This document shows, piece after piece, positions 9,758 through 16,930 of a stretch of 64,000 nt of DNA. The translations under genes and the position numbers were made by a program. Position 1 is the first letter of the stretch. Each line of letters begins with the position of its first letter. This stretch comes from Devosia pacifica (GTDB lineage: Bacteria > Pseudomonadota > Alphaproteobacteria > Rhizobiales > Devosiaceae): the NCBI RefSeq assembly GCF_014652635.1, contig NZ_BMZE01000003.1:372001-436000 (forward strand), given 5' to 3'. The notes under the pieces are model-generated. The model saw only the letters and a list, made by a program, of their open reading frames with translations, was not told where the DNA came from and searched no databases.

Positions 9758-9852
9758 CCCCACACCGTGCCGTCAATGCTCGTACAGTGGCTTGCGCGAG
9801 CCGGCACGCGACCCTAGGTAGGTCGAAACGAAACCATAGCCGCGAGTTCGAC

Positions 9853-10266
9853 ATGGCCCTGCCCGCCCAAGACGCACTAATCGATCTGATGATCATGGCC
9901 GCTTCCTCGGACATGATGATGACCGAGGCCGAGTTGCGCCGCATAGAGGGGCTGGTGCAGCGGCTTCCGGTTTTCGAGGGCTTCGACGGCGACCGGCTTG
10001 CGGAGGTCGCCAATGAGTGCGTGGACCGGCTGAACGCCGGCCAGATGCTCGAGGATGCGGTGCGTGAAGCATTGGCCGCTGTTCCTGAGCGGCTGCAAGA
10101 TACGGCCTATGCACTTGCTGTCGATGTCATTGCGTTCGATCTGAAGACCAGCCAGGAGGAATTGCGGTTCCTCGAGCTCTTGCGTGATCTGATGCCGCTT
10201 GACCGGCTGACGACCGCCGCGATCGAGGCGGCGGCACGTGCGCGGCATCGGCGGCTTCCCGACTAG
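9853..10266 (+). CDS. TerB-like / DUF533-type helical protein
   Basis: A 137-residue all-helical acidic protein. The repeated DALIDLMIMAASSD...TEAELRRIEGLV and a second ALAVDVIAFD...QEELRFLELL segment are typical of the tellurite-resistance TerB superfamily fold, with two pseudo-repeats bearing acidic residues that may bind metal. Many stand-alone alphaproteobacterial members exist with no link to tellurite, and no ter genes are near. The start is ATG in a short leader after the divergent lysK; the stop is one base from the convergent BenE stop. Confidence 0.75.
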   Translation: MALPAQDALIDLMIMAASSDMMMTEAELRRIEGLVQRLPVFEGFDGDRLAEVANECVDRLNAGQMLEDAVREALAAVPERLQDTAYALAVDVIAFDLKTSQEELRFLELLRDLMPLDRLTTAAIEAAARARHRRLPD

Positions 10267-10267
10267 G

Positions 10268-11452
10268 CTAGTGCGGCTCAGATCTGCGCGTGCGCAAATG
10301 GACCTGACGCAGCGCGAGTATCGAAAAGCCAATCAGCAGCCCCCAGAATGCCGAGCCGATACCCCAAAGCGATACGCCCGAAGCGGTGGCGGCAAAGGTA
10401 AGGATCGCCGCCTCGCGATGCTCGGTAGCTTGCAGCATTGAGTGCAGAGCATTTCCGAACGGGCTGATCAGCGCCACGCCGGCAATTGCCGCGATCGTTG
10501 TGGCCGGCATCGCCAGAAAAAGCGCGACAAGCGGCGCGGAGAACAGCGCCAGCAGCAGGTAGATTGCTGCATAGATGATGCCGACCTGCCAGCGCCTGCT
10601 CTTGTCCGGATGCGCCTCGGGGCTGGTACAGAGCGCAGCGGTAATCGCCGCAAGGTTGACGCCGAACGCGCCAAAGGGCGCGAAGCCGAGCGTTGCAAGC
10701 CCGGTCACGGACAGGATCGGCCCTGGTGGCGCTTCGTATCCAGATGTGCGCAGCACGACGAGCCCGGGAAGGTTCTGAGAGGCGAGTGTCACGAGGAACA
10801 GCGGGATGCCGATACTCGCCATGCTCTGCAGGTCGAAGCGCGGCATAGTCGGCTCAAGCGCGCCGAACAATTGCGGGGCGTTCATCTGCGCAATGTCTCC
10901 GCGCAGCAGCACGAGCATGAAAGCGACGGCCAGAACCGTCAGCATGGCGTATAGCGGCAGCCACTGCCGGGCCAGCACGTAGCTGACAAGTATAATTCCG
11001 GCGAACAGCAGGTCGCTGCCGAGCGTCTGGAACAGGGCTAGGCAGAACGGCAGAAGCACGCCGGCCAGCATGGCCGATGCGACCGCTGGCGGTATCCTGG
11101 CAGCGAGCCTGCCAAGGGCCGGTACCAGTCCAAGAACGATCATCAAAGTTGAAGCAGCTATGAAGGCGCCGATCGCGGTTGCCCAGTCGAGATGCAGGGC
11201 GCTGGCCCCGAGCAGCGCCGCTCCGGGGGTGGACCATGCCAGAACGATCGGCATGCGCATCACCAAGCTAAGGATTCCACCGGCCAGCCCGATTCCGAGG
11301 CACAGCGCGGTGACGGTCGAGATCGTCTGCCCTGTGGTCGCTCCCATCGCCTGCGATGCCTGAACCACCAATGCAACCGTGCCGCCAAACCCAATCATCG
11401 CCGCAATGAAGGCGGAGGCGAACGCGGTCGTGGGGGGAACCATACGGGGCAC
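10268..11452 (-). CDS. benE: BenE family benzoate/H+ symporter-like transporter
   Basis: A 394-residue membrane protein with about twelve hydrophobic helices and the glycine-rich, proline-bearing helices of the BenE family (a UraA/NCS2-like fold), for example TPGAALLGASA and FGAFGVNLAAITAALC. BenE of Acinetobacter imports benzoate by proton symport. No benzoate-degradation gene is nearby, so the substrate here may be another carboxylate; the symbol follows the family. It ends one base from the convergent TerB-like stop. Confidence 0.82.
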   Translation of the reverse strand: MPRMVPPTTAFASAFIAAMIGFGGTVALVVQASQAMGATTGQTISTVTALCLGIGLAGGILSLVMRMPIVLAWSTPGAALLGASALHLDWATAIGAFIAASTLMIVLGLVPALGRLAARIPPAVASAMLAGVLLPFCLALFQTLGSDLLFAGIILVSYVLARQWLPLYAMLTVLAVAFMLVLLRGDIAQMNAPQLFGALEPTMPRFDLQSMASIGIPLFLVTLASQNLPGLVVLRTSGYEAPPGPILSVTGLATLGFAPFGAFGVNLAAITAALCTSPEAHPDKSRRWQVGIIYAAIYLLLALFSAPLVALFLAMPATTIAAIAGVALISPFGNALHSMLQATEHREAAILTFAATASGVSLWGIGSAFWGLLIGFSILALRQVHLRTRRSEPH

Positions 11453-11555
11453 TGGCAGCTTGCACTCCGAACTAGGACGCGCGGACAGCAGAGCTTGTGG
11501 CTCGCAGCCGAGAGTGATGACAGTTTGATGACAGTGCTGCTAGATTAGGGCTGAC

Positions 11556-12098
11556 ATGCTGTTCCCCGACGCACACCACTCTCTAACAACGGATTTACGG
11601 CTGCACCTGGAACGGATGCCGGATCAGTCGCCGCGTGTCGTAGACCAGATTGTCGACAGCCGCCAGTCGATTGGCCGGCTCTTCACGCCCTATCGCGCTA
11701 CCGCGCGCCGCGTAGAGCGCCCCCTTGCCGATCCGTTCGCGCATCCAATGCGCGTCGAAGAGGTGGTGGCGCGGCTTAATGAATTCCCGCAAGCGAACCA
11801 GCAAGCCTTCGAGCGCGCGATGGCGGATTTTCGCGACGAACGACACATCGAGCTGGTGGTGCCAGCCTATGCGCTCGAGAATGGCGACTATCTGCTTCTC
11901 GACGGCAATCATCGCGTTTGCGCGCTTTTCGCCCTTGATGCTTCAGCCACCGTGCGGCTCAGAACACTCGTCGGCCCGATCGACCGCCGGATTCTCATCG
12001 ACCTCAAGCATTGGGACGGAGGTTACAAGCGGTTCATTAATAGAATCCGACGGGGAACCAGCGCAGGTAAAGCTCATCAAGCGCGCCGTTCTCCTTGA
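11556..12098 (+). CDS. ParB/sulfiredoxin-fold orphan protein with DGNHR motif
   Basis: A 180-residue protein that I cannot assign to a named family. Residues about 105-140 hold ENGDYLLLDGNHR followed by VCALFAL, the signature of the ParB N-terminal/sulfiredoxin fold, in which the G-x-x-R element binds a nucleotide (CTP in ParB, ATP in sulfiredoxin, free ADP kinases such as SerK). There is no HTH, so it is not a partition protein. The last 62 bases overlap the 3' end of the convergent binding-protein gene, giving a basic, possibly disordered tail. It has its own intergenic region upstream, shared with benE. Confidence 0.55.
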   Translation: MLFPDAHHSLTTDLRLHLERMPDQSPRVVDQIVDSRQSIGRLFTPYRATARRVERPLADPFAHPMRVEEVVARLNEFPQANQQAFERAMADFRDERHIELVVPAYALENGDYLLLDGNHRVCALFALDASATVRLRTLVGPIDRRILIDLKHWDGGYKRFINRIRRGTSAGKAHQARRSP

Positions 12099-12855
12099 GG
12101 CGCACCAGTGCCCAGTTCAATGCCTGCCGCACTTCATCGTCGCCCGCGGGGACGGCAATGCTCATTCCCTTGCCGAAAAGCTCCGGCCGAAAGTAGGGCT
12201 CGCCCGCAAAGCTGCAACAGGCCGTGTTCTCGTTAAGCCAAAACGACGCGCGCATGGCATCGCCAAAGTAAGCGTCCGCCTCACCGGCCTTCACTGCCTC
12301 GAGCGCAGCAATTTCGTCAGGAAACTCCTGGCGTGAAAGCCCAGGCAAATAGCGTTGGAGAAACTCTTCGTGACTGGTCCCCGCGCGCACTGCGACGGGC
12401 CCGGTGAGTGTTGACGGCTCGAACCCCGCTGCCGCTTCGGCACGGGTCACGAAACGCCCTGGCAGCATCAGGTAGACCGACGAAAAGTCGAAACGCTCGC
12501 CGTTGTCCACTGACATCTCGATGCCAGCGAGAAGTGCGTCCCCCTGGTTATCCGCCAGCGCATCGGCAGCCTGGCTCCATGGCCATGCCTGAAGCGTGCA
12601 AGGCACATCGACAAGACCGCAGATGCGCCGTGCCAGGTCGATATTGAACCCGATCAGATCACCCGACGGATCGCGAAAGCTGAAGGGCGGGAAATCCGAC
12701 GTCGTCAGGAACCGGATCGCCGGCACGCTTTCCTCTCCCAACAGGATTTCGCGCGCGCTCGGATCCACATGATTTGGCAGGCTTTGCGCTACCGACGGCA
12801 GTGCCAGCGCCGTAAACAGCGCCAGCACCCAACCGAAGCGCGATACGCCGGCCAT
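12037..12855 (-). CDS. Periplasmic solute-binding protein (amino-acid ABC / SBP_bac_3-like), orphan
   Basis: About 272 residues with a Sec signal peptide (hydrophobic FGWVLALFTALALP, then VAQS) and the SBP_bac_3 pattern: RFLTTSDFPPFSF, LIGFNIDLARRIC, a VAVRAGTSHEEFLQ hinge and GEADAYFGD. Such proteins bind small polar solutes in the periplasm. No permease or ATPase gene lies beside it, so it is an orphan. A start at 12879 would overlap metZ by 20 bases; ATG at 12855 begins directly before the signal peptide and is preferred. It may ride on the metZ transcript and so be under the SAM riboswitch. Confidence 0.75.
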   Translation of the reverse strand: MAGVSRFGWVLALFTALALPSVAQSLPNHVDPSAREILLGEESVPAIRFLTTSDFPPFSFRDPSGDLIGFNIDLARRICGLVDVPCTLQAWPWSQAADALADNQGDALLAGIEMSVDNGERFDFSSVYLMLPGRFVTRAEAAAGFEPSTLTGPVAVRAGTSHEEFLQRYLPGLSRQEFPDEIAALEAVKAGEADAYFGDAMRASFWLNENTACCSFAGEPYFRPELFGKGMSIAVPAGDDEVRQALNWALVRLKENGALDELYLRWFPVGFY

Positions 12856-12859
12856 GCTG

Positions 12860-14065
12860 TCAAACCTGATCGAGCGCATACATAAGATCGGCGATCAAAT
12901 CCTCGGGATCCTCGAGGCCGACAGACAGGCGCAAGAGGCCGGGACGGATGCCCATATCCAGCCGCACTTCTTCATCGAAACGCTGATGCGTTGTCGTTGT
13001 CGGATGCGTGATAATCGACTTCGCATCGCCGAGATTGTTGGAAATCAGGATGACCGCCAGCGCATCGGAGACCGCGAACGCATTCGCCTGTCCGCCCTTG
13101 ACTTCGAAAGCCACAAGGGTCGAGCCGGTTTTCATCTGCCGTTGCCCGAGATCGACCTGCGGATGATCTTTGTGGTGAGGATAGAAAACCCGCTCGACCT
13201 TTTTGTGCTGCGCCAGAGCTTCAGCAATTTGCGCGGCGCTGCGGCTTTGCTTTTCGACGCGCAGTTCGAGCGTCTCCAACCCCTTGAGGAGGGTCCAGGC
13301 ATTGAACGGGCTCATCGAGGGGCCGGTCTGGCGGATGAAAGTATGGATATCACCGCCGATCAGTTCCTGACTGCCGAGAATGACCCCGCCAAGCACCCTG
13401 CCCTGACCATCGATGTGCTTGGTTGCGGAATAGACGACGAGATCGGCCCCAAGCTCGAGCGGCGACTGGTTCATCGCCGTGGCAAAGACATTATCGATGA
13501 TGACCTTGGCGCCATGCGCATGCGCGATCTCGGAAACGGCTGCAATATCGACAAGCTCGAGCGTCGGGTTGGTCGGCGACTCGAAAAACACCACCTTTGT
13601 TTCAGGCCGCATCGCATCGGCGAAATTCTGCGGGTCGCGGCCATCAACGAGCGTCGAGGTCACGCCCCAGCGCGGCAGATATTCCTCGATGACGTAGCGG
13701 CATGACCCGAATAGCGCCCGCGCCGCGACCACGTGGTCGCCGGCCCTGACCTGGCTCATCAATGCCGTAGTGACCGCTGCCATGCCGGTGGCGAGGCCGC
13801 GGGCCGCCTCGGCGCCTTCGATCAGCGCCATGCGGTTCTGGAACATCTCGACGGTCGGGTTGGAGAAGCGACCGTAAATATGGCCCGGCTGCCGGTTCTT
13901 GAACCGTGCCTCCGCATCGGCGGAGGTTTCATATACGAAGCCCGAATTGACGAACATCGCTTCCGAGGTTTCCCCGTGCTGGCTGCGCTCGGTACCACCA
14001 TGCACCATCTGCGTTGACGCAGCGCGCCGTTTCGGATCGAAGAGCGGATTGTTCGACTTTGTCAT
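12860..14065 (-). CDS. metZ: O-succinylhomoserine sulfhydrylase
   Basis: A 401-residue PLP enzyme of the cystathionine gamma-synthase family. It makes homocysteine from O-succinylhomoserine and sulfide, the direct sulfhydrylation route to methionine. The PLP lysine is K216 in YSATKHIDG, with GHIYGRFSNPT near 61-71 and the FFESPTNP strand at 160-167. Length and motifs fit MetZ better than MetB/MetC, though these relatives are hard to split by eye. A SAM-II riboswitch, an intrinsic terminator and a promoter are all visible upstream (14083-14231), which supports the methionine assignment strongly. ATG has a GAGGG Shine-Dalgarno. Confidence 0.92.
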   Translation of the reverse strand: MTKSNNPLFDPKRRAASTQMVHGGTERSQHGETSEAMFVNSGFVYETSADAEARFKNRQPGHIYGRFSNPTVEMFQNRMALIEGAEAARGLATGMAAVTTALMSQVRAGDHVVAARALFGSCRYVIEEYLPRWGVTSTLVDGRDPQNFADAMRPETKVVFFESPTNPTLELVDIAAVSEIAHAHGAKVIIDNVFATAMNQSPLELGADLVVYSATKHIDGQGRVLGGVILGSQELIGGDIHTFIRQTGPSMSPFNAWTLLKGLETLELRVEKQSRSAAQIAEALAQHKKVERVFYPHHKDHPQVDLGQRQMKTGSTLVAFEVKGGQANAFAVSDALAVILISNNLGDAKSIITHPTTTTHQRFDEEVRLDMGIRPGLLRLSVGLEDPEDLIADLMYALDQV

Positions 14066-14082
14066 CGGGGACCCTCACAAAC

Positions 14083-14109
14083 AAAAAAACCGGCGCGAAG
14101 TGGCCGGTT
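14083..14109 (-). terminator. Intrinsic terminator/attenuator in the metZ leader
   Basis: On the minus strand ACCGGC and GCCGGT pair around an eight-base loop and are followed by seven U residues, ending 18 bases before the metZ ATG. Its position directly after the riboswitch suggests that SAM binding controls transcription read-through. The 5' arm shares sequence with the GGCC segment of the aptamer, so mutually exclusive pairing is possible. Confidence 0.8.
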
Positions 14110-14112
14110 CTT

Positions 14113-14200
14113 CGGTCGTTTAGCACTTTGGGCATGTGCCCACTCCGCCAAAGCGGAGCCGGATGGCTGCAATCTGACCGGCCAACTCACCATCCAAGCG
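14113..14200 (-). ncRNA. SAM-II (metA/SAM-alpha) riboswitch
   Basis: Read on the minus strand, P1 is GGATGG (14195-14190) with CCATCC (14166-14161). The loop holds the conserved GGTGA-TTGGCC stretch and TTGCAG just before the P1 3' arm. The pseudoknot segment GCTAAACGACC (about 14124-14114) can pair its GACC with GGTC of the loop. These are the SAM-II signatures known from alphaproteobacterial metA/metX/metZ leaders. Between P1 and GCTAAA, where the usual aptamer has a short A-rich linker, two extra hairpins are present: CTCCGC/GCGGAG and TGGGCA/TGCCCA. Confidence 0.82.
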
Positions 14201-14201
14201 C

Positions 14202-14231
14202 GATCTACGACCATTTCCAGCTTGGCGTCAA
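14202..14231 (-). promoter_or_regulatory. Predicted housekeeping promoter of metZ
   Basis: TTGACG (-35, 14231-14226), an 18-base spacer and TAGATC (-10, 14207-14202) on the minus strand. Transcription would start about where the SAM-II P1 stem begins, so the aptamer would be at the very 5' end of the RNA. Confidence 0.6.
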
Positions 14232-14273
14232 TTGTGTGGGTTGGTATCGGAGGCAGGCTGAAAGGGGCAATGC

Positions 14274-15380
14274 ATGAGCAATGACGGCTGGCCGAGCGGT
14301 CTTTATCCATCGCAGTTGATTGAAAGGCTGTTCGAGGAGGGCGCGATCACTGCCGCTTCGTCCCGCGACGATGACCAGATACAGCCGGCGAGCCTCGACC
14401 TGCGGCTCGGTGATATCGCCTATCGTGTGCGCTCGAGCTTCCTTCCCGGGCCACATCACTCGGTCAAGGACCGGATCGATGATCTCCGGCTGCACGAGAT
14501 CCCGCTTGGACGGGGTGCCGTACTCGAGCGCGGGTGCGTCTATATCGTGCCGCTGCAGGAAGGTCTGCACTTGCCTCCCAATGTCAGTGCCTCAACGAAT
14601 CCCAAGAGTTCCACGGGCCGGCTCGACGTCTTCACCCGCGTGATCGGCGATTTTGCGCGCAGCTTCGATCAATTGCCCGCGGGCTATGACGGCCCTCTTT
14701 ATCTCGAGATCAGCCCCCGCACCTTTCCGGTGCTCGTACGCACCGGCTCTCGCCTCAGCCAGATCCGGTTCCGTTCGGGCCACAGCACCCTCGATATCGA
14801 GGCACACAGGACGCTGCATGCGGAGCAGGTTCTCGTCACCAACGCGACCCAGGAAGTCGGCAACGGCGTTTCGCTGTCCATCGATCTACACGGAAACGGG
14901 CGCGACGGATTGGTCGGCTTTCGTTCGAAGCGGCACACGGCCGTTGTCGATGTCGACAGGAAAGCGGCGCTCGACGTGCTCGACTTCTGGGATCCAATCA
15001 TTACCCGCGGCCACGATGAACTCATCCTCGATCCCGACGAGTTCTACATTCTGGTGAGCCACGAGGCCGTTCACGTACCACCGGACCATGCAGCGGAAAT
15101 GGTGCCGATCGATCCGCTGGTGGGAGAGTTCCGTGTGCATTACGCCGGGTTCTTCGATCCCGGTTTTGGGCACTCCGAAGCCGGAGGCTCGGGCAGTCGT
15201 GCAGTTCTTGAAGTGCGAAGCCGCGAGGTGCCGTTCCTGCTCAGTCATGGGCAGACTATCGGCCGGCTCGTTTATGAACGCCTGGCTGAACGCCCCCAAA
15301 CGCTCTATGGATCGTCGCTCGGCTCGAACTATCAGGCCCAAAGCCTGAAGCTGTCGAAGCACTTCAAACCATATCCATAG
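14274..15380 (+). CDS. dcd: 2'-deoxycytidine 5'-triphosphate deaminase (long two-domain form)
   Basis: A 368-residue protein of the long alphaproteobacterial dCTP deaminase type, built of two tandem dUTPase/DCD-like beta-barrel domains (about 1-190 and 195-368). It supplies dUTP, and hence dUMP for thymidylate synthesis. Visible family marks include QPASLDLRLGD near residue 35, LPPNVSASTNPKSSTGRLDVFTR in the first half (split here only for description) and GSRLSQIRF. Standard Dcd is about 190 residues, so this is the duplicated variant. The gene is divergent from metZ across the riboswitch region. Confidence 0.85.
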   Translation: MSNDGWPSGLYPSQLIERLFEEGAITAASSRDDDQIQPASLDLRLGDIAYRVRSSFLPGPHHSVKDRIDDLRLHEIPLGRGAVLERGCVYIVPLQEGLHLPPNVSASTNPKSSTGRLDVFTRVIGDFARSFDQLPAGYDGPLYLEISPRTFPVLVRTGSRLSQIRFRSGHSTLDIEAHRTLHAEQVLVTNATQEVGNGVSLSIDLHGNGRDGLVGFRSKRHTAVVDVDRKAALDVLDFWDPIITRGHDELILDPDEFYILVSHEAVHVPPDHAAEMVPIDPLVGEFRVHYAGFFDPGFGHSEAGGSGSRAVLEVRSREVPFLLSHGQTIGRLVYERLAERPQTLYGSSLGSNYQAQSLKLSKHFKPYP

Positions 15381-15468
15381 CCGCGCCGGCAAAGGTGGCG
15401 TTTGAGATCGCCGCCGGAAGTTTGCGCTTGCGATAAAGCGAGACGCAATGGTAATCGAGACGACGCAG

Positions 15469-15542
15469 GCGGGTGTAGCTCAATGGTAGAGCAGAAGCTT
15501 CCCAAGCTTACGACGAGGGTTCGATTCCCTTCACCCGCTCCA
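15469..15542 (+). tRNA. tRNA-Gly (anticodon CCC)
   Basis: A 74-base cloverleaf: acceptor GCGGGTG with CACCCGC, D stem GCTC/GAGC, anticodon loop TTCCCAA, variable CGAC, T stem GAGGG/CCCTT with loop TTCGATT, discriminator T and an encoded CCA. The anticodon stem has four Watson-Crick pairs; position 27-43 is G opposite A. It decodes GGG. No direct repeat of its 3' end is seen nearby, so I see no sign of an integration site. Confidence 0.95.
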
Positions 15543-15679
15543 CTCTGCTTTCTCCTATACTTTCCAGCGCGCGAAAGTTCACTGGTCGCGCACTGATGCT
15601 GCTTGGGGTAAAAGAGCCCGCTCAAAGCCGGGGGCGTGTATTAGCCCTTCGTTAGGGTGGAATCCCTAAGTCTGAGAGC

Positions 15680-16924
15680 ATGGCATGGATTGTTCCCAAA
15701 GAGATTGCGGCGCCGCCGCTCAGCATTGACCCGCAGCGTCTGGCTGCGCTTGAAGCGCTCGATATTATGGACACCCCGCCGGAACCTGAATTCGATCAGG
15801 TTACTGCGCTGCTCAAGATGATTTTCGACGTCGAGGTAGCGTTCGTTTCGATGATCGATGCGCACCGCGTCTGGTACAAATCGATCGATGGGGCGAGTGT
15901 TTCCGAGGCAGCCCTTGACGGAACGTTCTGCAGGGCGACCCTCGAGAGCGATGCCCCGGTGATTGTGCCGGATGTCGAGAAGGACTCCCGGTTCGAATGG
16001 TCCGAGAGTGCAGCAAAGGCTACCGACTTTCGATTTTATGCGGGCGTGCCCGTGAGGAGCGACGACGGACATATCGTCGGGACCCTGTGTGCGCTCGATA
16101 CACAGCCACGTGCGTTCAGTGAGCGCGACCTAGACGTGCTGATACAGCTTTCGGGGCTCTTGACGCGCATCCTGCACCTCCGTCAGTTCGCGACGACCGA
16201 TGCTCTTACCGGAGCGCTAAATCGGCGCGCCTTTCGTGAAGATGCAGTCAAGCAGATCGCTTTGGCGCGTCGCCACCGCCAGCCTCTGAGCTGCGTTTCG
16301 ATCGATCTCGACCACTTCAAGACCATCAACGACACCTATGGCCACGCAGCAGGCGATCACGTTCTGGCTGGCACTGCCTCCTGTCTCAAGGCGGGCTTGA
16401 GGGAAACCGATCTGCTGGCGCGGATGGGTGGTGAGGAGTTTGTGGCGCTCCTTCCGCAGACCGATTCCTCGACAGCGCTCGAGGTGGCCAACAGGCTGCG
16501 CACGAGCATTGCCCGGCTTGGCTTTCCCGGCAGCCGTCCGCCCATTGCAGTTACGGCATCGTTCGGCACGGCGGGTTTAAGCGATGGCGAGGATCTCGAT
16601 GGACTGCTCATGCGGGTCGATCAGGCGCTTTACGAAGCCAAACGCACCGGACGCAACCGGGCCTGCATTGCAGCTAACCCTGGCAACGCCAACCAGGTTC
16701 GGCGCCGCGTTCTCAAAGCTGCAACCATCGTCCTCGACAATGGGCGCTCGACGCTGGACTGCACGGTACGGCGCCTCTGGGATGGCGGTGCGGAACTGAC
16801 GTTGCCGCTGCCAACCAGCGTTCCGGATAGTTTTCGGCTGGTCTTCAAGTCGAGCGATGAGAGCTATCCTTGCAGATTGACGGCGCGCTCCGCCGGAGCG
16901 ATCGAAGCGACATTTGTCAGCTGA
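15680..16924 (+). CDS. Diguanylate cyclase: GAF - GGDEF - degenerate PilZ-like domain
   Basis: A 414-residue soluble protein. Residues about 25-160 form a GAF sensor of the FRAT-associated type (LDGTFCRATLES, FYAGVPV, GTLCALD). Residues 165-330 form a GGDEF domain with active-site GGEEF at 250-254 and an intact inhibitory site RETD at 241-244, five residues before it, so it should make cyclic di-GMP with product inhibition. Residues about 340-414 resemble an alphaproteobacterial PilZ domain (RRRVLKA, CTVRRLWDGGAEL, FRLVF), but the binding motif [D/N]xSxxG reads RLWDGG, so ligand binding is doubtful. It converges on the XagB-like gene six bases away. Confidence 0.85.
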   Translation: MAWIVPKEIAAPPLSIDPQRLAALEALDIMDTPPEPEFDQVTALLKMIFDVEVAFVSMIDAHRVWYKSIDGASVSEAALDGTFCRATLESDAPVIVPDVEKDSRFEWSESAAKATDFRFYAGVPVRSDDGHIVGTLCALDTQPRAFSERDLDVLIQLSGLLTRILHLRQFATTDALTGALNRRAFREDAVKQIALARRHRQPLSCVSIDLDHFKTINDTYGHAAGDHVLAGTASCLKAGLRETDLLARMGGEEFVALLPQTDSSTALEVANRLRTSIARLGFPGSRPPIAVTASFGTAGLSDGEDLDGLLMRVDQALYEAKRTGRNRACIAANPGNANQVRRRVLKAATIVLDNGRSTLDCTVRRLWDGGAELTLPLPTSVPDSFRLVFKSSDESYPCRLTARSAGAIEATFVS

Positions 16925-16930
16925 GTTGTC

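Noticed and set aside
9853-10266. Tellurite resistance gene
   Set aside because: Only the TerB-like fold is present; no other ter gene is near, so a tellurite role is not supported.
15469-15542. tRNA-Gly as an integration site
   Set aside because: No duplicate of the tRNA 3' end and no integrase were found nearby; both flanks carry normal chromosomal genes.
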